Below are positions 1 to 9,404 of a stretch of DNA of 64,000 nucleotides, piece after piece (positions within the stretch are counted from its first letter, which is position 1; each line of letters starts with the position of its first letter). The translations under genes were made by a program, and so were the position numbers. Origin of the DNA: Paenibacillaceae bacterium (GTDB lineage Bacteria > Bacillota > Bacilli > Paenibacillales > NBRC-103111); NCBI GenBank assembly GCA_029256185.1, contig JAQSYI010000028.1:25098-89097 (forward strand), read 5' to 3'. The notes under the pieces were generated by a model. The model saw only the letters and a program-made list of their open reading frames with translations. It had not been told where the DNA came from and searched no databases.

Positions 1-1
1 C

Positions 2-247
2 GGGGGAATCATCCGGATCTGCATTACGGAGCATACCTTGGAATGCTTTAACAGCGGCAGCCATATTCCCGAGGACCTGATAGACCGCATCTGGCAGCCC
101 TATACCAAGGCCGACAGCTCCCGCGGCAGCACCAAGGGGACCGGGTTAGGACTCGCCATCTCCCGCTCCATCCTGGACCTCCATCATTTCCGCTACGGCG
201 CCCGGAATCAGGACAACGGAGTAAGCTTCTGGTTCACCTTCCTATGA
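2..247 (+). CDS. Sensor histidine kinase, C-terminal fragment
   Basis: Only the end of the ATP-binding (HATPase_c) domain is inside the window; the reading frame is open at base 2 and stops at 245-247. The visible part carries a GSHIPED stretch, an IWQPYTKADSS F-box-like segment and a clear G2 box, TKGTGLGLAI, followed by a typical kinase ending (GVSFWFTF). These residues bind ATP in two-component kinases, which phosphorylate a partner regulator. The sensor input and phosphorylated histidine lie upstream and cannot be seen. The next gene is convergent, about 45 bases away. Confident as a kinase fragment; the signal it senses is unknown. Confidence 0.85.
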   Translation, partial: GGIIRICITEHTLECFNSGSHIPEDLIDRIWQPYTKADSSRGSTKGTGLGLAISRSILDLHHFRYGARNQDNGVSFWFTFL

Positions 248-292
248 GGCAGGCCATAGCTTAAATCGTAGGTTCCCGAATGGTAAAACTAT

Positions 293-853
293 TTAATTTC
301 CAATTGCATTCTTAATATGGGCTTCAATCATTTCAATGCTTGTACTGCCTATGATTCTCCTGATTTCCCTGCCGTTTTTATTCAGAAAAACCAGCGTGGG
401 GAAGCCGGGCGATCCGTATTCCTTATGTAAGTAGCTTCCTTCATCCAGCAGCACCGGATACTGAATGCCGTGTTTCTTCACATATTCCTCCACTTCCTGC
501 CGGTCATCGCGGTCAATTACGTTAATGCCATACAGGTTGATGTCGGCCTGATACCTCTCATACAAAGTGACAACCTTGGGCGCGTCTTCGTTGCAGTACG
601 GACACCATGTAGTAAAGAAAAGCAGCACGGTCGGCTTGGTCTCAAAGGCAATGGTGTGACTATTGCCGGTTAAATCATTCAGCGTTACATTCTCCGGCTT
701 CTTGCCTTTGATGAAGTAATTATATAAGGTGAAGCCGGCTGCTGCATATACAAGCAGCATGATAATAATGATAGCCGCAGGTTTTTTGGCGGTATTAGGA
801 ATAAGTCGTCCCTCCTTAAAGTAATGTGAACCGTATATCTTCGGGTATTGCAA
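293..853 (-). CDS. TlpA/ResA-like thiol-disulfide oxidoreductase
   Basis: Membrane-anchored thioredoxin-fold protein of 186 residues in the longest reading. One hydrophobic segment (about residues 25-45) is followed by an external thioredoxin domain with the redox motif WCPYC (Cys84 and Cys87), a GINV segment and a cis-proline region GFPTLVF. Proteins of this family reduce or shuffle disulfides outside the membrane, for example in cytochrome c maturation. The longest start is a TTG at 853 with no visible ribosome site. A strong AAGGAGGG lies inside the frame at 810-817, seven bases before an ATT codon at 800-802, so translation may really begin there, just before the membrane anchor. The partner protein is unknown. 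Confidence 0.8.
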   Translation of the reverse strand: MQYPKIYGSHYFKEGRLIPNTAKKPAAIIIIMLLVYAAAGFTLYNYFIKGKKPENVTLNDLTGNSHTIAFETKPTVLLFFTTWCPYCNEDAPKVVTLYERYQADINLYGINVIDRDDRQEVEEYVKKHGIQYPVLLDEGSYLHKEYGSPGFPTLVFLNKNGREIRRIIGSTSIEMIEAHIKNAIGN

Positions 854-929
854 TGGAAAGCTTGATTATTCCCACAACTTTAACAAGCATTCGTTCCCGC
901 GGGAAAAAGTTGCTTGTCCGCTGAAAAAA

Positions 930-1160
930 CTATTGGATTTTTCTGGATTTTATAACATAAGCCAATGCCATGCTAATTACAGCCGGCAGTAAAAACGTAA
1001 ACACTCGGACCAGTATATACAAATATAACGGGGAGGAATAGTACCGATAACTCCCTTGATAGTACATATAGCAGTCATATGCCGCTCCAAGAATGAAGAA
1101 GCCCAATAGTACAAATCCAATAACATACAGAGCTTTTGAAAATTTGGCCTTCCTCATCAT
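930..1160 (-). CDS. Small two-helix membrane protein
   Basis: Short protein of 76 residues with two hydrophobic stretches (roughly residues 9-27 and 47-69), a tyrosine-rich loop between them (CYMYYQGSYRYYSSPLY) and a basic tail (KSRKIQ). I start it at the first ATG of the MMRK pair because AAGGTGG lies about five bases upstream. I do not recognise a family. It is separated from the thioredoxin gene by about 75 bases and may be monocistronic. No function is offered. Confidence 0.55.
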   Translation of the reverse strand: MMRKAKFSKALYVIGFVLLGFFILGAAYDCYMYYQGSYRYYSSPLYLYILVRVFTFLLPAVISMALAYVIKSRKIQ

Positions 1161-1267
1161 CCAAACCACCTTATACGCGATGCATTGCTATCCATCGCCT
1201 CCAGCAATTGTCTCCCATCTACTGGAGAATATCAATGGCGCAGTTAAATCTGCCTAAATATTGCCAC

Positions 1268-3608
1268 ATTCTAATGGTCGCACTCCCTATGGAGTGTGAC
1301 CATCTCCAGTAAAAGTGGGCAGGTACAAGCTCACATTGCAGTCTATACATTCCAAACGGAGTACGACACGATCGGGATTCGTACGATTCTTCTTCGGTTG
1401 ATATTTCAATCCACGCACTCCAAACGGAGTGCGACTGAAAACATCTTCAATATCCTAGGGGCTGGCATCGGATTTCAATCCACGCACTCCAAACGGAGTG
1501 CGACAAGGTACGAGTTCCTATCCGGCATTTTCTACTGGAATTTCAATCCACGCACTCCAAACGGAGTGCGACACGAGAACGTATATTCGTATTATATGCA
1601 TGAGTATTTCAATCCACGCACTCCAAACGGAGTGCGACGATAAGGCGCTCCCCCATACCGGGGGAGGAGAGGAATTTCAATCCACGCACTCCAAACGGAG
1701 TGCGACTCCGCCATGCTAGCGATTGTGAAACGTAAGATTGCCATTTCAATCCACGCACTCCAAACGGAGTGCGACATCATGTCCGCGATTGGGACGGAAG
1801 GATGACGCAATTTCAATCCACGCACTCCAAACGGAGTGCGACTCAATAAAGACAACCCATTTTACAGCTATTATTAGATTTCAATCCACGCACTCCAAAC
1901 GGAGTGCGACCCGCTGGAGCTATCGGACTCTGCTGCGGAGCCGCAATTTCAATCCACGCACTCCAAACGGAGTGCGACCCTGGCGAAACTGGCCTGGCCG
2001 CTTACGTCAGGTTCATTTCAATCCACGCACTCCAAACGGAGTGCGACAGACACGTTTATCATCACACCAAACGCTAGACAAATTTCAATCCACGCACTCC
2101 AAACGGAGTGCGACCAGGAGCCGGGTGCCCGAGTAAATGATCGGACGGCATTTCAATCCACGCACTCCAAACGGAGTGCGACAACCATCCGATATGATCC
2201 TGCCCATCTCCGCCTGATTTCAATCCACGCACTCCAAACGGAGTGCGACTGCGACGGCATCGAATGCGGCGACTGGAGCGACATTTCAATCCACGCACTC
2301 CAAACGGAGTGCGACGCAGATGTTTTTTTATATAACAACACTGGATTGGATTTCAATCCACGCACTCCAAACGGAGTGCGACCTGATATGATCCCGGAGC
2401 GCTATCGGCCCATCGCCATTTCAATCCACGCACTCCAAACGGAGTGCGACATGTGTATGACCGCACCACGGGAGACAAGATTTGCATTTCAATCCACGCA
2501 CTCCAAACGGAGTGCGACCCCCCGGCGCAACTGGAACGGACACTGTTGTCGTAATTTCAATCCACGCACTCCAAACGGAGTGCGACCAAAATGGAAAATG
2601 CCGCGTTGTTCCTTATCGAGCAATTTCAATCCACGCACTCCAAACGGAGTGCGACGCTCACCAACGAACTGTTGGCCGACAATGACGCATTTCAATCCAC
2701 GCACTCCAAACGGAGTGCGACACGGAGAGGATGTAGTTACCAAGTTCGGGGGCGACATTTCAATCCACGCACTCCAAACGGAGTGCGACGGCGCAAACAT
2801 CCAGTGTAAATCTAAATTCCTGGTATTTCAATCCACGCACTCCAAACGGAGTGCGACTCCATGATCGTCAAAATTAACGGCCAAGAGGTTGAGATTTCAA
2901 TCCACGCACTCCAAACGGAGTGCGACACGCAGATTAGCGAGGCGGTGGCGGAGGTAGTCCGATTTCAATCCACGCACTCCAAACGGAGTGCGACGATAAG
3001 GAGGCGAGCATATGTATGCTTACAATCCATTTCAATCCACGCACTCCAAACGGAGTGCGACGTCTTTTATCAGGCGCAGAGTCAACGCAGATAGCGATTT
3101 CAATCCACGCACTCCAAACGGAGTGCGACAACGCCGGTTGTCGGATTTCTTGCGCAGGCAAGCATTTCAATCCACGCACTCCAAACGGAGTGCGACGGCG
3201 ATCCTGCTGCGTTTTTGTGTCCGCCACCTCCATTTCAATCCACGCACTCCAAACGGAGTGCGACAATATTCCGCTGCCATTGGTTCCGCAGTTGCTTTCG
3301 ATTTCAATCCACGCACTCCAAACGGAGTGCGACCGCGGATCGGACGGCAACAACTACCGCGTACCGACATTTCAATCCACGCACTCCAAACGGAGTGCGA
3401 CATCGGACTGGTATGATGCGCTTACGGCAACGATTCCATTTCAATCCACGCACTCCAAACGGAGTGCGACTTTGTTATAGTGGAGTGTGGAGTAAGGATA
3501 CCGATTGATTTCAATCCACGCACTCCAAACGGAGTGCGACGATGTGGGTAACGTGGTCCGGTATCAGAGACGACGATTTCAATCCACGCACTCCAAACGG
3601 AGTGCGAC
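1268..3608 (-). CRISPR. Type I-C CRISPR array 1, 33 intact and 2 degenerate repeats
   Basis: Thirty-three apparently identical 33-base repeats start at 1403, 1472, 1540 and so on to 3576, with 33-37 base spacers. Written in the crRNA sense (minus strand) the repeat starts GTCGCACTCC, has an 8-bp stem CGCACTCC/GGAGTGCG around GTTT and ends in GTGGATTGAAAT, the form typical of subtype I-C. Two decayed repeats continue the same spacing at 1335-1367 (26 of 33 matches) and 1268-1300 (24 of 33), giving 34 spacers in all. Decay at the low-coordinate end, cas2 at the high end and the GATTGAAAT 3' handle all say that transcription runs leftward from a leader at 3609-3788. Confidence 0.99.
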
Positions 3609-3788
3609 TGCGAAAAAAATGAAACCAATGCTTAGAAAGTATTAATCTTTGAACTTTTTCGTTTGCTGCTTTCTTTATAGCTATCGTTCAACCCTTGACT
3701 ATTTATCAAGGGTATGCCCGCAAGGCGAATTCGACAAAATCCGAGGTGCGAATCTCCCGGGGTTTTCATGGGAGCTTCACATTCGCAC
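3609..3788 (-). promoter_or_regulatory. Leader of CRISPR array 1
   Basis: AT-rich stretch between cas2 and the newest repeat. It holds two inverted repeats. The first has arms AGGTGCGAA (3744-3752) and TTCGCACCT (3782-3790) and abuts the cas2 stop; it is conserved in the second array's leader. The second has arms ACCCTTGA (3691-3698) and TCAAGGGT (3706-3713). On the minus strand TATAAAG-type sequence around 3674-3682 could be a -10 region, but I cannot fix a promoter. Confidence 0.75.
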
Positions 3789-4079
3789 CTACAGGATCAG
3801 GGGACCTTCCAAGTTAAATGACGTTTTAATACCGATATGTTCCACCTTGGTTTTGTACTTCTCGCCCAGATTATAGAATCGCAAGCTGTCCGCCTTATCG
3901 TCAATCAACTGCTCCAATTCGTGCTTCAGTTTGGTAAACTGGGTACTGTCAAGAACACACTCGAAGACAGAATTTTGCACACGTTGCCCATAATCGACGC
4001 ATTTCTTGGCAACCTGCGTCAGCCGCCGTCTCCCCGCGGCATCCGTTGTACTGACATCATACGTTACCAATATTAGCAT
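3789..4079 (-). CDS. cas2: CRISPR-associated endoribonuclease-like Cas2 (subtype I-C)
   Basis: Small 96-residue ferredoxin-fold subunit of the Cas1-Cas2 integrase, which inserts new spacers at the leader end of the array. The N-terminus MLILVTYDVSTTD has the hydrophobic strand followed by the conserved Asp (Asp8) of Cas2, and the QNSVFECVLD segment is typical of the I-C branch. It lies directly between cas1 and the leader, 12 bases after the cas1 stop. Its TAG stop overlaps the right arm of the leader inverted repeat, so the leader begins exactly where the gene ends. Assignment is secure from sequence and position. Confidence 0.96.
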   Translation of the reverse strand: MLILVTYDVSTTDAAGRRRLTQVAKKCVDYGQRVQNSVFECVLDSTQFTKLKHELEQLIDDKADSLRFYNLGEKYKTKVEHIGIKTSFNLEGPLIL

Positions 4080-4091
4080 AGCTCCCGCTCC

Positions 4092-5123
4092 TTACTTCCA
4101 CAAAAATGGAGGGTATTCATCCAGGTCTCCGCGTAGATGACGGGCCAGTAGCAGTGCCTGAGCATGTGGGACCAGTCCCCAAGCGATCTTTTCTCCCAGA
4201 TAAGGATGGATGATGATTTCTTGCTTCTTGTCGTGCCATAACTTGACAAACTGCTTGCGTGTAGGATCATCCATCACTACAGCCCCTGTTTCCTTTGCAA
4301 AAAAACCTCCGTCGTTGACCACTTTCTTATTGATCAACGACAGTACGAAGCGGTCTGCATAGATGCCGCGCAATTCCTCCATCATGTCCAGCGCCAGAGA
4401 AGCACGCCCCGGGCGGTCCCGGTGCAGAAACCCTACGTAAGCGTCCAGCCCCACTCCTTCCAGAGCAGCCTTTACATCATTAGCAAGGAGCGCGTAAGCA
4501 AAAGACAGCAGCGCATTGACATTATCCAGCGGGGGTCTGCGGCTCCGCCCGTTGAAGATAAAGCTCTCCTTTTGTTGCAGAATCATCTCATCAAACACGC
4601 CAAAATATTGGTTCGCCGCCGTCCCTTCCAGTCCCCGCAACACGTCCAAATCTTCCACCTGCCGTACTACCTTCATCGTTTCGGATAAAGAAGCGGACAC
4701 TTTCTTAAATTGCTCCACATTTATACGCATGGAGTGGTCACGGGTAACCCGCTCCAAAACCCATTTGCTGTTGTAAAGCTTTCCTGTGATAAAATTCCTA
4801 GCAAGCAACGCACTGGCCCGGTCGTCATCAGATCGGCGGTACTGCTCTTTGCGCAGCACCACATTCCCCTTATCCTCCCCGATCACCCTGGCCAGGTAAC
4901 GGCCATTACGCGTCATGAAGGTCAAGGCAATATTGCGCTCCGCACAGGCCCCCATCAGCTTGGGACTAACCCCTGCATAGCCGAACGTACACACTGCTTC
5001 CAGATTGTGCAGAGGAAATCTCCCCAGAGTATTCTCTTCCTGCTTAACTACAAGATTTTCTCCGTCCAAAGAGAGATAAATATCCGGTGTTGTAACATAA
5101 AGGGTATTCAGGAGCTTCTTCAT
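4092..5123 (-). CDS. cas1: CRISPR integrase Cas1 (subtype I-C)
   Basis: Catalytic subunit of spacer integration, 343 residues, the usual I-C length. The metal-binding active site is visible: Glu in VLRGLEGTAA, His in GFLHRDRPGR and the acidic pair region in LALDMMEELR. I start at MKKLLNTLYV because this ATG overlaps the cas4 stop as ATGA, a typical coupling; a longer reading would run 30 codons into cas4. Works with Cas2 and, in I-C, with Cas4 for PAM selection. Secure. Confidence 0.97.
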   Translation of the reverse strand: MKKLLNTLYVTTPDIYLSLDGENLVVKQEENTLGRFPLHNLEAVCTFGYAGVSPKLMGACAERNIALTFMTRNGRYLARVIGEDKGNVVLRKEQYRRSDDDRASALLARNFITGKLYNSKWVLERVTRDHSMRINVEQFKKVSASLSETMKVVRQVEDLDVLRGLEGTAANQYFGVFDEMILQQKESFIFNGRSRRPPLDNVNALLSFAYALLANDVKAALEGVGLDAYVGFLHRDRPGRASLALDMMEELRGIYADRFVLSLINKKVVNDGGFFAKETGAVVMDDPTRKQFVKLWHDKKQEIIIHPYLGEKIAWGLVPHAQALLLARHLRGDLDEYPPFLWK

Positions 5124-5785
5124 TCGTTCAACCTGCTTTCGATGTAGCCTGCAACAGAGCGGCGCTCCAACATCTCCGGTAGACAAATACGGTGGAGCGA
5201 GCAGCTTTGACAATGAGGTCCCGTCTTAGCCCGCGGGGTATGCTTGCGCTGAAAATAATGATGCATCTCCTGCAAAGCTGCCGCCACATGCTCCCGGTCC
5301 TCTTGCGTTACCGTCACTTCGACCCGATGCTTGATTTCGTTATAGAAAAAGTACCCCGCACTAAGCTCACAAGCCAACATCTCCTCCAAACAAAGCAGCT
5401 GCGCCACCAACTGGGAGCGGTCGGATTGATCTTTTTTGGGTTTGCCCCGCTTGTACTCGACGGGATAAGGTAGGAACCGGCCCTCCTCCCCAGCTAAAGC
5501 AACTCCCTGGCTGTCGCGGATAAATTCCACCACATCACAAACGCCGCTTATCCCAAGCCTCCGGGAATGGATGGGTAATGCCCTCACAACCAGCTTGTCC
5601 CGCCGCTTCTCACGCAGCAAGGGCTGGTCAGCAATCTCATGCACATAGCTGCCTTCCAGCGTTCGGGAATTCTCCTCCCATTGCTGCTCGATATGAATCA
5701 ACGCCCACTGCCTGCGACAAAAGTTGAAGTGCTGAATGCCCGCCAACTGGAGGAAATCCTCCTCCTTATAGTCCGGCATACTCAT
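5120..5785 (-). CDS. cas4: CRISPR-associated exonuclease Cas4
   Basis: RecB-like nuclease of 221 residues that trims and orients prespacers during adaptation. Motifs in order: iron-sulfur Cys23 in HFNFCRRQW, nuclease residues in GVCDVVEF and PVEYKRGK, the QLVAQLLCLEEM helix, and the C-terminal cluster Cys192, Cys195 and Cys201 (HCQSCSLHRIC). All four cluster cysteines and the D-ExK core are present, so it should be active. The start overlaps the end of cas7 by about 20 bases; a second ATG two codons on (5779) is also possible. It ends in an ATGA overlap with cas1. Confidence 0.96.
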   Translation of the reverse strand: MSMPDYKEEDFLQLAGIQHFNFCRRQWALIHIEQQWEENSRTLEGSYVHEIADQPLLREKRRDKLVVRALPIHSRRLGISGVCDVVEFIRDSQGVALAGEEGRFLPYPVEYKRGKPKKDQSDRSQLVAQLLCLEEMLACELSAGYFFYNEIKHRVEVTVTQEDREHVAAALQEMHHYFQRKHTPRAKTGPHCQSCSLHRICLPEMLERRSVAGYIESRLNE

Positions 5786-6644
5786 GGCAGCTTAGTCCGT
5801 CCAACATGTCCACAGAAACTACATAATGGTCGGCAGCTTTGGGTTCCGTAACATCCTCACGCTTCTCCACCTTAAGCGCCCGATGAACCTTGGCAGAGGA
5901 GTATTGCCCCAGCTTGGAGTTATGCTCCCACCACACCACCTTGATAATTTCCATTGTTCCGTCAGGACGGGCGGAGGAAACGTCATTTTCAAAAAGCGTA
6001 ATCAGCGCCTGCTTGATCTTCTCCGCATCCTCATTCGTAAATCCTGTTTTCTCCGCCAATTGAGTGTTGATGCTGCCAAAAAAAGTGTACACCCCAAAAT
6101 CCACTCGGTGCTTCATGCCCATCGTATCCGAGCCCTTCTTATTGGAGGTCTCCGTATTAACGCTTTTGGTAATCTGTGTGCTGACGATGTCGATCGGATC
6201 CACACTGAACGCCGTATGCAGGGAAACTGGGCCGCGCACACCCACGGATACTCCCTTCCCCTTCTCTTCCTTATCCTTGGAGCTAAAAGCGAATACTTGT
6301 CCGAAGCTGCGGACATCCAGCCATGTTTCGCAGGCAGCACCGGCGAACAAGTCGCTGTTTGCCTTCTTGCCGGAGGCAAACTCCTTCACATCAGCATTGC
6401 CGTCCACCCGGTCCTTGATGCTCTGATAAGCATCGTTACGGCGGTCGTCGGACTGCACCAGAATGGCAGCGCCCATATCCTGGAGACGGTTGCGAATCTT
6501 GCGTTTGAGGCATACATCGGAAATTTCACCGCGCCCATCGTAATTTTGACGGGGACGGTTGCCGTTAAGCGGGTCACCGTTGGGGTTGGCGTGTGTCACC
6601 GACAGCACCACAGCAAAGTCGATTTTATGATCCAATATAGTCAT
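5766..6644 (-). CDS. cas7: Cascade backbone protein Cas7 (Csd2 type)
   Basis: RAMP protein of 292 residues that polymerises along the crRNA spacer in the I-C surveillance complex. Typical Csd2 features: N-terminus IDFAVVLSVTHANPNGDPLNGNRPRQ, the GRGEISDVCLKRKIRNRL segment and the GPVSLHTAFS region. The start is the ATG at 6642-6644, eight bases after AGGAGG; that ribosome site overlaps the cas8c stop. A longer in-frame reading upstream is the antisense-free tail of cas8c and should be ignored. Confidence 0.96.
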   Translation of the reverse strand: MTILDHKIDFAVVLSVTHANPNGDPLNGNRPRQNYDGRGEISDVCLKRKIRNRLQDMGAAILVQSDDRRNDAYQSIKDRVDGNADVKEFASGKKANSDLFAGAACETWLDVRSFGQVFAFSSKDKEEKGKGVSVGVRGPVSLHTAFSVDPIDIVSTQITKSVNTETSNKKGSDTMGMKHRVDFGVYTFFGSINTQLAEKTGFTNEDAEKIKQALITLFENDVSSARPDGTMEIIKVVWWEHNSKLGQYSSAKVHRALKVEKREDVTEPKAADHYVVSVDMLDGLSCHEYAGL

Positions 6645-6657
6645 TTTATTTTTCCTC

Positions 6658-7125
6658 CTATTCGTCCATATCCTCTTCCGAATCCAGATCCATATCCACT
6701 CCGGGAACAATTGCACCGTTGCTGGCTGCCTTCTTCTTATACAACTCATGGCGTTGACTGTAAAATCCGAGCAAATACAATCCGCTAAGCGGTTTATCCG
6801 TGAAATCCTCCGGCTTCATCATCGCGCCTACCTCATCCAACAGCCGATTATGATGAGTTCCCTTCGTTCCCAGCCTTGCCTGATAAGGCTGAAGACTTTT
6901 TTGGATAATGCTCCATGTCCGGGCCGGATGCTGGGCAAAGGCATTCATATAGCGGATAGCATTGCTTGCCCGCCGTTCTTCCTTGCTTAAGGCCGAACGC
7001 TCCAATACATCCGCGATGGCAAGCATTCGTCCGAACAGATAATTACGGTCTTCACTGGCCGTATCCAAGCTCACTTCGTATTCCCCCTTCTTCGTTTTGT
7101 TCACAAGTGCACAGGCGATACTCAA
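6658..7125 (-). CDS. cas11c: Possible internally initiated Cas11c inside cas8c
   Basis: Subtype I-C complexes contain a small helical subunit translated from within cas8c (established for other members). Here a GGGAG at 7132-7136 stands six bases before an in-frame TTG at 7123-7125, giving a 155-residue product covering the helical C-terminus of Cas8c. This is inference: the true internal start could be another codon, such as the ATG of GMEPWEW about ten codons earlier. No direct evidence of expression can be read from DNA. Confidence 0.4.
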   Translation of the reverse strand: MSIACALVNKTKKGEYEVSLDTASEDRNYLFGRMLAIADVLERSALSKEERRASNAIRYMNAFAQHPARTWSIIQKSLQPYQARLGTKGTHHNRLLDEVGAMMKPEDFTDKPLSGLYLLGFYSQRHELYKKKAASNGAIVPGVDMDLDSEEDMDE

Positions 7126-8586
7126 GGTTTTCTCCCATTCCCATGGTTCCATCCCCACAGGATTAGAGGCCCGGTTGACAGCGCTGCGCACAATATCGCC
7201 GGGAATTGGCTGGCGGTCAACAATGCAAGGCAGCATCCGTTCCAGCAGTCCTTTTTCCACCTTCTCATCCACCCGGGAACCGTAAGCAGCGAAGGCAATG
7301 TCTCGAGTAGCTGGAGCGCCTGGAAATACGATCGGCTGTCCCTCCTTGTTCTTGGCATAGCGGTGCAGCCAGTAGCAAGTCAGATGCCATTCTTCAAGAC
7401 GATCTAGAAATAGTTCTTTGTCCATATCCCGGTAGTACACTACCGACATCCGGCCTGTAGTAGCGGCATCCAGCACCATAATGATCACATTCTCGTTATA
7501 CATTAACCTGCTGCGGTAACCGCTCAGCGCCTTGCGAATCCGTTCGGCGAATTCCCTGCGGGTAGGGTCTCCACTCTCCGGCGCTTCCTCCACATCTTCA
7601 TCATAGAGAGAGAAGCTAGCCGCATGAGGGGCAGGTGCATCAGGATCATCCGTTCCCCAGACAACAAAAACTCTGCCACCCATATTCACTCCCTGGCGCT
7701 CAATCAGCCACTTCAACGCATTATGGGCCTTGTGCGAAGTCGAGAAACTGATGGTGGCCGCCTCCCGGCTATCTTTGAAACGCCCCCGATAAGTAAAGCC
7801 CAGACTGTCATTGGCGGAGATCAGCTTGGACTTGTCGCCCGAACTTCTGATCCGGGAAGCATGCTTGTCCACACACGGCTCCCACTTGCCAGTCGCATAG
7901 CATAGCTCCCGCTCCGCTTGCTCCCGCTCCATATAGCGGATATAGGCCAACTGCACGGAAGGATCGCGCCATAGTCTTGATTCCGATTCCCCCGGCGCTT
8001 CCACCGCAAACCGGACAAATGCTGCGCTCTGGTCCCCGGCCAGTACCCTGAAGATTTTCGGCTTCTCGCCATGTTGCTTCTCCGCTTCAGGCGTCCATTT
8101 GTCCAACAGCCGCCCTTGCGCATCGGTCCATAAATTTTTGCGTTCAATTAAGTCGGCTATCAAGGTTCCCTTGCTTAAGTAAGCATAGACCGCCCGCACC
8201 TTGGGATGGGCATCCGGGGACTGGCACCACTGCCTCAACTCGTTCATGTAATCTGCATGAGGCGTGCCCTTCACCTCACCGCAAAATTGCGTATAATCCC
8301 CCGCCACATATAGAAGCTTGTCAAACAACGGGTAAGGCACCGGTGCACTGGTACGGCTGGCCGAATCCTCCGTACAAGGGATGATCGTATTGGCATCCTC
8401 CTTGTCCACAACCTCTGCACGGATCAATTCGCCCTTCAAACTCAACAAAATCTCAATGTGGGCGCTTTGAGTTGTATGAGAAACAGGGATCAGTGCATAT
8501 TCCCGGCCAAATCGGTTCCTCTCGAATTGCCCAACTCGCTGCTCATTATTGTCATAGGTCTGCCGCAGATGCATCAACCAACTCAC
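6658..8586 (-). CDS. cas8c: Cascade large subunit Cas8c (Csd1)
   Basis: Large subunit of 642 residues that recognises the PAM and helps recruit Cas3. The N-terminus has the Csd1-type signature GREYALIPVSHTTQSAHIEI, the middle the FSTSHKAHNALKWLIERQG and VFVVWGT segments, and the helical C-terminus matches the family. The start is GTG at 8584-8586, six bases after AAGGGGGG. The tail is acidic (DMDLDSEEDMDE). In other I-C systems the C-terminal part is also made separately as Cas11c; a possible internal start is listed separately. Gap to cas5c is only 12 bases, so the genes are coupled. Confidence 0.96.
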   Translation of the reverse strand: MSWLMHLRQTYDNNEQRVGQFERNRFGREYALIPVSHTTQSAHIEILLSLKGELIRAEVVDKEDANTIIPCTEDSASRTSAPVPYPLFDKLLYVAGDYTQFCGEVKGTPHADYMNELRQWCQSPDAHPKVRAVYAYLSKGTLIADLIERKNLWTDAQGRLLDKWTPEAEKQHGEKPKIFRVLAGDQSAAFVRFAVEAPGESESRLWRDPSVQLAYIRYMEREQAERELCYATGKWEPCVDKHASRIRSSGDKSKLISANDSLGFTYRGRFKDSREAATISFSTSHKAHNALKWLIERQGVNMGGRVFVVWGTDDPDAPAPHAASFSLYDEDVEEAPESGDPTRREFAERIRKALSGYRSRLMYNENVIIMVLDAATTGRMSVVYYRDMDKELFLDRLEEWHLTCYWLHRYAKNKEGQPIVFPGAPATRDIAFAAYGSRVDEKVEKGLLERMLPCIVDRQPIPGDIVRSAVNRASNPVGMEPWEWEKTLSIACALVNKTKKGEYEVSLDTASEDRNYLFGRMLAIADVLERSALSKEERRASNAIRYMNAFAQHPARTWSIIQKSLQPYQARLGTKGTHHNRLLDEVGAMMKPEDFTDKPLSGLYLLGFYSQRHELYKKKAASNGAIVPGVDMDLDSEEDMDE

Positions 8587-8598
8587 TTCAGTCCCCCC

Positions 8599-9306
8599 TT
8601 ACGGAAAATATTCCGCATACAGCTCGTCCACTCCCTGCATGTTGCCAGCGCCGAAGGCTTTGACAGTGCCTTCACCGGTTTTTCGGCTCATGGTACATTC
8701 TTCCGGCCGCCAGAAACGGATGATGCCCTTCTCCATCTTGACCGGCCATAGCCGGGTAATCCGCTCCCCGGTCGGCGTTTCGTCCGGGTAACTGATGCCA
8801 TGGACCATCACACCGAAATTAACCTCCGGAACAATATTATAGAATCCATCTCCCTGGCCGAAAACACAAGGCTCTACATAACCTTGGCACTCCCTGGTGC
8901 CCAGAAAAATATCCCGCCGTCCCCCTGCTTCCAGGGCCCGCTTCGCCACGTTATGATGCTTGTGCTCGTTGCGGTCATGGGCCAAATCTTCCCGGTACGG
9001 ATTGAATTCAAAATGGGCCCGCACCTGGTAACGGACATCCTTCAGATACGTGTAATAAGCCAAGGTATTGCCGCCGTTATACTCGATGGGCCGCATACCC
9101 TTGGATTCCGTCTGGATCACATTCCTGATTCTCACTTCATCTATCACCCAAGTGATGGTCGGCTTCCAATAGATGCTCTCCACTACACCCTTCAATGCCT
9201 GATACGTAGGCACCTGGTAGCTCAGCTTCTCCCCTCCAAGCTTGGTAAGCGGATCGGTAAAAAGCGCGTATTTGCCGGTTAGCTCAAATTCGATCTGGTT
9301 GCGCAT
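8599..9306 (-). CDS. cas5c: crRNA-processing endonuclease Cas5c (Cas5d)
   Basis: RAMP protein of 235 residues that in subtype I-C replaces Cas6: it cuts the pre-crRNA at the base of the repeat hairpin and stays as the 5' cap of the complex. The catalytic triad known from the Bacillus halodurans enzyme (Tyr46, Lys116, His117) is present at exactly these positions (SIYW, NEHKHH), which supports both the start and activity. A strong AAAGGAGG precedes the ATG. It begins a new block of cas genes after an 800-base interruption that separates it from cas3. Confidence 0.97.
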   Translation of the reverse strand: MRNQIEFELTGKYALFTDPLTKLGGEKLSYQVPTYQALKGVVESIYWKPTITWVIDEVRIRNVIQTESKGMRPIEYNGGNTLAYYTYLKDVRYQVRAHFEFNPYREDLAHDRNEHKHHNVAKRALEAGGRRDIFLGTRECQGYVEPCVFGQGDGFYNIVPEVNFGVMVHGISYPDETPTGERITRLWPVKMEKGIIRFWRPEECTMSRKTGEGTVKAFGAGNMQGVDELYAEYFP

Positions 9307-9404
9307 GGTTCTCCTCCTTTCTTCTTAATGATGAACTGTCCACCTTAAATCACACCATAAATTGCTGATAAAGCACATTTCTCTTGTAACGAACCTCCGA
9401 CTGG

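Noticed and set aside
1296..3628. Many short open frames with FNPRTPNGVR or IHALQTECD repeats across array 1
   Set aside because: They are translations of the CRISPR repeat in all frames, not proteins.
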